Assembly (NCBI GenBank): GCA_963976395.1
Contig: CAXBLG010000071.1
Coordinates: forward strand, 1 to 18,095
DNA: 18,095 nucleotides
Origin: UBA11612 sp963976395
Lineage (GTDB): Bacteria > Pseudomonadota > Alphaproteobacteria > Rhodospirillales > Rhodospirillaceae
Direction of reading: 5' to 3'
Below the pieces are notes generated by a model. The model searched no databases. It had not been told where the DNA came from and saw only the letters and a program-made list of their open reading frames with translations. Positions within the stretch are counted from its first letter, which is position 1, and the number at the start of each line of letters is the position of its first letter. Shown piece by piece: positions 13,836 to 18,095 of the stretch. The position numbers were made by a program, and so were the translations under genes.

Positions 13836-14305
13836 GCCGCACCTCCATTGAGTTCAGCAGCCGCTTGATGAATGGCCTTGCGGATGCGGACGTAAGTGCC
13901 GCAACGGCAAATGTTGCCCGCCATGGCAACGTCGATGTCGGTATCGGTCGGTTTCGGGTTGTGCTCCAGCAAGGCCGCAGCGCTCATAAGTTGGCCTGAC
14001 TGGCAATATCCGCACTGAGGGACATCAATCGCGACCCACGCCTTTTGCAAGGCGTGAAGCGTTCCGTCTTCGGCCGCGAGGCCTTCGATGGTTGTTACGT
14101 CGGCATCGGCGGCGGCCGAGATCGGCAGCGAGCACGAGCGGACGGCCTCGCCGTTCACATGAACGGTGCAGGCACCGCACTGGGCGATGCCGCAACCGAA
14201 TTTGGCGCCGACCAATCCGAGTGTATCGCGCAGTACCCACAGTAGGGGTGTTGAAGGGTCAACATCGACTTCTTTTACTACGCCGTTGATCTTGAGACTG
14301 ATCAT
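13832..14305 (-). CDS. IorA-like 2Fe-2S small subunit, copy 2
   Basis: A 157-residue small subunit with the same eight Fe-S cysteines as copy 1 (C38, C43, C46, C58; C98, C101; C133, C135). It differs at about 13-15 positions, mostly conservative, and the C-terminus is one residue shorter. The open frame extends upstream to 14446, but the start is placed at ATG 14305: GGAGG lies four bases before it, the protein then begins MISLKING exactly as in copy 1, and the upstream residues look non-coding. It is the first gene of the leftmost-reading operon and overlaps its large subunit by four bases. Confidence 0.92.
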   Translation of the reverse strand: MISLKINGVVKEVDVDPSTPLLWVLRDTLGLVGAKFGCGIAQCGACTVHVNGEAVRSCSLPISAAADADVTTIEGLAAEDGTLHALQKAWVAIDVPQCGYCQSGQLMSAAALLEHNPKPTDTDIDVAMAGNICRCGTYVRIRKAIHQAAAELNGGAA

Positions 14306-14585
14306 GGAACCTCCGCCGGGTTGTGCCTGTAGGTGAGTCGCCCTGCGACGCTCTCCCTTCAGATGTCTTGATGGTCTAATCTTAACAAATAAACAGAGCC
14401 CCAGCGACCGACCATTTCCGACGTGAAGGAGAACGGAAATCAGCATCTAGGAGGCTGATTCCAATATATTTTAATAATGGCTCAGTGGAGGAGAGGCGGC
14501 TCCGTAAATCGCTGGACTTCCCATAGCCGGGCTGTTGAAATCAATGTTCGCCGTACGGTGTGCATGAGTTTTTTGGGGGGACGTG
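14306..14585. promoter_or_regulatory. Divergent promoter region between iorAB copy 2 and the cytochrome/PQQ dehydrogenase genes
   Basis: The region separates two diverging gene sets. On the iorAB side, the leader block TTTGTTAAGATT (minus, 14389-14378) is shared with copy 1. A hairpin GTCGC-CCT-GCGAC lies at 14337-14349. GACCGACCA at 14406-14414 matches half of the palindrome at 8407-8420. The AT-rich 17-mer at 14460-14476 repeats that at 2486-2502. A G-run (14575-14580) serves as ribosome site for the cytochrome gene. No gene is seen. Confidence 0.5.
14460..14476. repeat. AT-rich 17-bp repeat, copy 2
   Basis: Exact same-orientation copy of TCCAATATATTTTAATA at 2486-2502. It lies in the divergent promoter region. 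The bases around it are not similar to those around copy 1. Confidence 0.6.
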
Positions 14586-15905
14586 ATGATGAGGTCGAAC
14601 TTACGCGCGGGGGCATGTGCGGCAATTGCTTTTGTGTTTTCTGCTTTTCATAGCGGTGCGGGTCTAGCGGCATCGGATGACCTGATCCAGAAGGGCGAAT
14701 ATCTGGCGCGGGCGGCAAACTGTGTCGCGTGCCACTCGACCTACGGCGGCGAAGCATTTTCAGGCGGCTTGCTGATGGCGTTGCCGTTTGGACTTGGCGA
14801 AATCTACGCCACCAACATTACCCCACACCCTGAAGCCGGCATCGGCACCTACACGCTGGAAGACTTTGATGCAGCCCTGCGCCTCGGCGTAGCAAAAGAC
14901 GGACATATGCTCTATCCGGCCATGCCGTATCCGTCTTACGCCATTATGTCCGACGACGATATTGCGGCACTCTACGCTTACTTCATGGAAGGGGTTAAAC
15001 CGGTTGCCGAGCCGACTCCTCCCAATGAGATATCCTGGCCGCTGAATATGCGCTGGCCATTGAAGGTTTGGAATTTTTTCTTCTCGACGACTGATCGATA
15101 CGTACCTAACAGTGCGCAAAGCGCGGACTGGAATCGCGGTGCGTATCTTGTGCAAGGCGCGGGTCACTGCGGCGCCTGCCACACACCGCGCGGACTTTTG
15201 TTCCAGGAAGCAAGCCTTGACGAAAGCGACGACTCTTTTCTCGCGGGAGGAACGCTCGACTTTTGGTCGGCAGGCAATTTGAGACAGGACGCCAATTCCG
15301 GACTGGGCCGCTGGTCGCAGAGCGATATCGTCGAATTTCTTAAAACCGGTCACAATCAGTTCGGCTCGGCCTTCGGCACGATGACCGAGGTTATCAACAA
15401 CAGCACACAGTATCTGACCGATGCAGATTTGAATGCGATGGCTGTCTATCTTGCTTCCCTTTCGCCGGTGATGGGTGATGAGGGGCCGGCTTACACCTAC
15501 GATTCCGCAACCGAAACTGACTTGCGCGCAGGGCGGTTCGAGCGTCCCGGTGCGCTGGTTTATATGCAAAAGTGCATGGCCTGCCACCGCGCCGACGGAC
15601 AGGCCGCGGCCCCTTATATTCCGCCGCTGGCAGGTAATCCGGCCGTGATGGACCCGGACCCGTCATCTCTGATTAACGTGACCCTCAACGGCACACAGCG
15701 CATTGTGGTGGGCGGTATTCCTGATGCCTATTGGATGCCGCGTTTCCGCAATGGGCTTTCCGATCAGGAGGTCGCTGACGTTGTGACCTTCATGCGTAGC
15801 AGTTGGGGGAATCGGGCCGCCCCCGTATCGGCGGACGACGTCGCAGAAATTCGTGCGGGAACCGACGCCGCAAGCGACGCCGTCCAAATTCTGAAAATGA
15901 AATAG
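14586..15905 (+). CDS. Tri-haem cytochrome c, AdhB-like membrane or periplasmic subunit
   Basis: A 439-residue exported protein with three c-type haem sites: CVACH (46-50), CGACH (195-199) and CMACH (330-334). Haem 1 is followed by the TYGGEAFSGG.....PFG...YATNITP pattern typical of AdhB-type cytochrome subunits of membrane dehydrogenases (alcohol, gluconate and aldehyde dehydrogenases). Methionine ligands may be within M111/M114 (AMPYPSYAIMSDDDI) and equivalents. The signal peptide is about 1-28. AdhB-like subunits take electrons from the dehydrogenase and pass them to ubiquinone or oxidases. The start is uncertain among GTG 14583, ATG 14586 and ATG 14589; the G-run at 14575-14580 is too close to the GTG. 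It diverges from iorAB copy 2 and is followed after 9 bases by a PQQ dehydrogenase gene, so both are probably co-transcribed. Confidence 0.88.
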   Translation: MMRSNLRAGACAAIAFVFSAFHSGAGLAASDDLIQKGEYLARAANCVACHSTYGGEAFSGGLLMALPFGLGEIYATNITPHPEAGIGTYTLEDFDAALRLGVAKDGHMLYPAMPYPSYAIMSDDDIAALYAYFMEGVKPVAEPTPPNEISWPLNMRWPLKVWNFFFSTTDRYVPNSAQSADWNRGAYLVQGAGHCGACHTPRGLLFQEASLDESDDSFLAGGTLDFWSAGNLRQDANSGLGRWSQSDIVEFLKTGHNQFGSAFGTMTEVINNSTQYLTDADLNAMAVYLASLSPVMGDEGPAYTYDSATETDLRAGRFERPGALVYMQKCMACHRADGQAAAPYIPPLAGNPAVMDPDPSSLINVTLNGTQRIVVGGIPDAYWMPRFRNGLSDQEVADVVTFMRSSWGNRAAPVSADDVAEIRAGTDAASDAVQILKMK

Positions 15906-15914
15906 AGAGTAAAT

Positions 15915-17135
15915 ATGATGAACCTTCGCCTCTCCCTTCTTGGCGCCGGATGCGCGATAGCCGTGATACTGGCGGGATGCACACCTCCAGGCGAGGAAAC
16001 CGCTGCAGCGGATACGTCCGTCGTAGAGTCTCAGCTTGAGAAGTTCCGCCTAGTCACTGTCGCGGAGGGATTGCAGCAACCTTGGTCGATAGCCTTTTTG
16101 CCAGGCGGCGACTTGCTGGTGACGGAACTCGCGGGGCGATTACGCTTAGTGCGCGGCGGTGTTCTGCAACCGGACCCCGTGGGCGGGGTGCCGGAAGTGT
16201 CGTACGAACGGCAAGGTGGTTTGTTCGACGTCGTGTTGCATCCCGACTATGAGAGCAACCAACTTGTCTATCTCAGCTACGCCAAGCCGAACGTGGATGG
16301 CAGCGAAAGTACGACTGCGGTAATTCGCGGCCGTTTCGATGGCAGTCAGCTGAATGAAGTTGAAGAGATTTTTGAAGCCAAAGCCTGGAGTGCGACGGGT
16401 GCGCATTTCGGTGCGCGGATGGCTTTTGACGGTGCCGGTCATCTTTTTATTACTATCGGTGATCGCGCCTCTAGCCCGATGATCACGCCTCGCAGCGATC
16501 ATCCTGCGCAAAACCTCGGCGTCCATCACGGGAAAATCGTTCGTGTGAATGATGACGGTAGTGTTCCGACAGATAATCCGTTTGTCGGCCAGGATGGCGC
16601 GTTGCCAGACATCTGGAGCTACGGTCACAGAAACCAGCAAGGCCTGACGATCCATCCGGAGACAGGCGATTTGTGGGCGACAGAGCACGGGCCTCAGGGC
16701 GGCGACGAACTGAATTTGATTCGCGCCGGCGCGAATTACGGCTGGCCGGTGATCGGCTACAGCGTCAACTACGGCGGCGAGCGTTTTCACGACGATACAC
16801 ACCAGGACGGTATGGAGCAGCCGGTACAGTTCTGGACGCCGTCCATAGCGATATCAGCCGTGATGATTTATGACGGAGATCGGTTTCCCGAGTGGCGCGG
16901 ACACTTTTTTGTCGGCGGCCTGGCTGCGCAATTGATTGCGCGTTTACCGATTACAGTCGGGGACAAAGGCTATCAGGTGGGCAGTATGGAAAGACCTGAT
17001 CTGTTGCGGGACGTCGCGCGGTTCCGAGACATTCGTCAAGGTCCAGACGGCCTAATCTATGTGGCGACCGACGACCGCAGCGGCGGTCTGACAGCGGTCC
17101 TCCGTCTTGAGCCCGTTGAAGGCGATTCACGATAG
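15915..17135 (+). CDS. PQQ-dependent aldose sugar dehydrogenase-like lipoprotein
   Basis: A 406-residue beta-propeller protein of the soluble glucose/sorbosone dehydrogenase family (PF07995; relatives YliI and Asd), which oxidises sugars or related alcohols with pyrroloquinoline quinone. It shows LQQPWSIAFLPGGDLLVTE (53-71), AHFGARMAFD (163-172, with the expected catalytic His164 and Arg168), YGHRNQQGL (236-244), TEHGPQGGDELN (256-267) and ANYGWP (273-278), all family signatures. Residues 1-22 are a signal peptide with lipobox LAGC (Cys22), so it is probably anchored to a membrane. ATG 15915 is followed at once by a second ATG; the ribosome site is weak (GAGAG). It begins 9 bases after the cytochrome gene, suggesting that the cytochrome may be its electron acceptor (inference). 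It ends 16 bases from the convergent SelO gene. Confidence 0.9.
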   Translation: MMNLRLSLLGAGCAIAVILAGCTPPGEETAAADTSVVESQLEKFRLVTVAEGLQQPWSIAFLPGGDLLVTELAGRLRLVRGGVLQPDPVGGVPEVSYERQGGLFDVVLHPDYESNQLVYLSYAKPNVDGSESTTAVIRGRFDGSQLNEVEEIFEAKAWSATGAHFGARMAFDGAGHLFITIGDRASSPMITPRSDHPAQNLGVHHGKIVRVNDDGSVPTDNPFVGQDGALPDIWSYGHRNQQGLTIHPETGDLWATEHGPQGGDELNLIRAGANYGWPVIGYSVNYGGERFHDDTHQDGMEQPVQFWTPSIAISAVMIYDGDRFPEWRGHFFVGGLAAQLIARLPITVGDKGYQVGSMERPDLLRDVARFRDIRQGPDGLIYVATDDRSGGLTAVLRLEPVEGDSR

Positions 17136-17151
17136 CTTCTTGCTGAGTGGA

Positions 17152-18095
17152 TTAAGTGCCGCAAAAAGTTTTGTGGACCACCTGTTCGGGGCGCGGCGGT
17201 AAGGCGTAACGCTGGGCGTCTGGCTGATCCTCGAACGGCATTGAGAGTACCGCCAGTAAGTTTTCGAAGGCTGTGAAATCCTCTTTCTCGACCGCGGCGG
17301 CAATGGCTTCTTCCACCAAATGATTGCGCGGGATGAAGGCTGGATTCATGCGCCGCATATCTGCTTGGCGCTCGTTTGAATCTTGGCTGTCAATCGCAAG
17401 CCGTTTTCGCCAATCCACCGCCCAATCATCGAATGCAGTAGGGTCGTCGAACAAGTCACGGACGCTTTCGTTGCTATTTGATCCGATCACATCGCACAGC
17501 CGACGGAAAGTGAGCGTAAAGTCGGCTTTGTTGGCGGCCATGCGGGTAAGAAGGTCTTGTGCGAGAGGCAAGTCTTCCGCAGTGCCCTCGCGCAACCCAA
17601 TCTTGCGCAAAAGCCCAGAGGCATAGGCCGTATCAAAGCGAGTGGGGTAAGCGTCGATGGCGTCTTGAGCTTCCTGCATGGCGGCAGCTTCATCGCTTGC
17701 AAGAATAGGCAATAGTGTCTCGGCCAGCCGTGTCAGGTTCCATTGTGCAATCGCTGGCTGATTGGCATAGGCATAGCGGCCACGCCGATCAATGGAGCTA
17801 TAAACTGTAGCCGAATGGTAGGTGTCCATGAACGCGCAAGGACCGTAGTCAATGGTCTCACCCGAGATGGACATATTGTCGGTGTTCATGACGCCGTGAA
17901 TAAAGCCGATGTGCAGCCACCGGGCGACGAGTTCGGCCTGACGCTGAATCACGCCATCGAGGAACGCGCGATATGGATTGGCGGCTTCTCGCGCCTTGGG
18001 GTCGTGACGGTCGATGGCATAGTCGGCGAGACGCTTGATCATTTCCACATCGCCGCGCGCTGCGAAAAACTGAAACGTACCGATGCGCAGATGAC
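17152..18095 (-). CDS. selO: Protein adenylyltransferase SelO, C-terminal part (5' end beyond the window)
   Basis: The frame is open to the right edge and gives 313 residues of a protein usually about 480-490 long. It includes HLRIGTFQFFAARGD at the edge and the hallmark HIGFIHGVMNTDNMSISGETIDYGPCAFMD, with the catalytic-loop Asn and the metal-binding Asp of DYGP in this pseudokinase-fold enzyme. SelO transfers AMP to proteins and is linked to redox homeostasis. The C-terminus is KTFCGT: a cysteine (codon TGC) stands third from the end, the place of selenocysteine in animal SelO and of the redox cysteine in E. coli YdiU. It is convergent with the PQQ dehydrogenase gene and probably unrelated to it in function. 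The apparent start at 18048 (a GTG) is internal. Confidence 0.93.
   Translation of the reverse strand, partial: HLRIGTFQFFAARGDVEMIKRLADYAIDRHDPKAREAANPYRAFLDGVIQRQAELVARWLHIGFIHGVMNTDNMSISGETIDYGPCAFMDTYHSATVYSSIDRRGRYAYANQPAIAQWNLTRLAETLLPILASDEAAAMQEAQDAIDAYPTRFDTAYASGLLRKIGLREGTAEDLPLAQDLLTRMAANKADFTLTFRRLCDVIGSNSNESVRDLFDDPTAFDDWAVDWRKRLAIDSQDSNERQADMRRMNPAFIPRNHLVEEAIAAAVEKEDFTAFENLLAVLSMPFEDQPDAQRYALPPRPEQVVHKTFCGT

Noticed and set aside
14760..15587. 275-codon open frame on minus
   Set aside because: It is antisense to the cytochrome gene, whose three CxxCH motifs make the plus frame certain.
17152..17165. Possible selenocysteine at the SelO C-terminus
   Set aside because: The codon is TGC (cysteine) and the stop is TAA; no in-frame TGA is present.
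1..18095. CRISPR array, tRNA or rRNA genes, complete insertion sequence
   Set aside because: No regularly spaced repeats, RNA gene signatures or transposase with terminal repeats were seen.

Overview
The window looks like chromosomal DNA from a Gram-negative bacterium, most likely a proteobacterium and plausibly an alphaproteobacterium. The signs are many exported proteins with Tat (twin-arginine) signals or lipoboxes, c-type cytochrome motifs, an IorAB-type molybdenum hydroxylase family and a SelO homologue. The lineage is inferred from gene content only.

Layout. The left edge (1-173, minus) holds the C-terminal part of a large serine recombinase that has lost its upstream part. An intact amidase-signature lipoprotein follows on plus (452-2164). 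Most of the rest, 2615-14305, is on minus. Read in the direction of transcription, it starts with two tandem copies of an iorA-iorB type operon (14305-11589 and 11446-8688). After an intergenic gap containing a fossil C-terminus of a second amidase come four exported proteins: a DUF1587/1595/1592/1588/1585 lipoprotein with a CxxCH motif, a Tat-exported DUF1552 (HXXSHH family) protein, a protein with secreted-repeat (PF03640-type) units, and an exported protein of no recognised family. A strong rho-independent terminator at 2558-2594 closes this cluster. Divergently on plus, from 14586, are a tri-heme AdhB-like cytochrome c and a PQQ-dependent aldose sugar dehydrogenase lipoprotein. The right edge is the C-terminal two thirds of a SelO protein adenylyltransferase on minus, convergent with the dehydrogenase.

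How the genes may work together. IorAB-type enzymes are Tat-exported Mo/2Fe-2S dehydrogenases, and relatives such as acetic-acid-bacterial aldehyde dehydrogenases pass electrons to an AdhB-like multi-heme cytochrome. Here two such enzymes sit beside one AdhB-like cytochrome and a PQQ dehydrogenase, so the right half reads as a periplasmic oxidation module for aldehydes, N-heterocycles or sugars. The four-gene DUF1592/DUF1552 operon is the least understood part and the best candidate for an undescribed system: all its products appear to be exported, one probably binds haem, and one belongs to no family I recognise.

History. The tandem iorAB duplication, the amidase fossil, the truncated recombinase and shared short repeats show that this is a rearranged locus. 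No rRNA, tRNA, CRISPR array or complete insertion sequence was seen.
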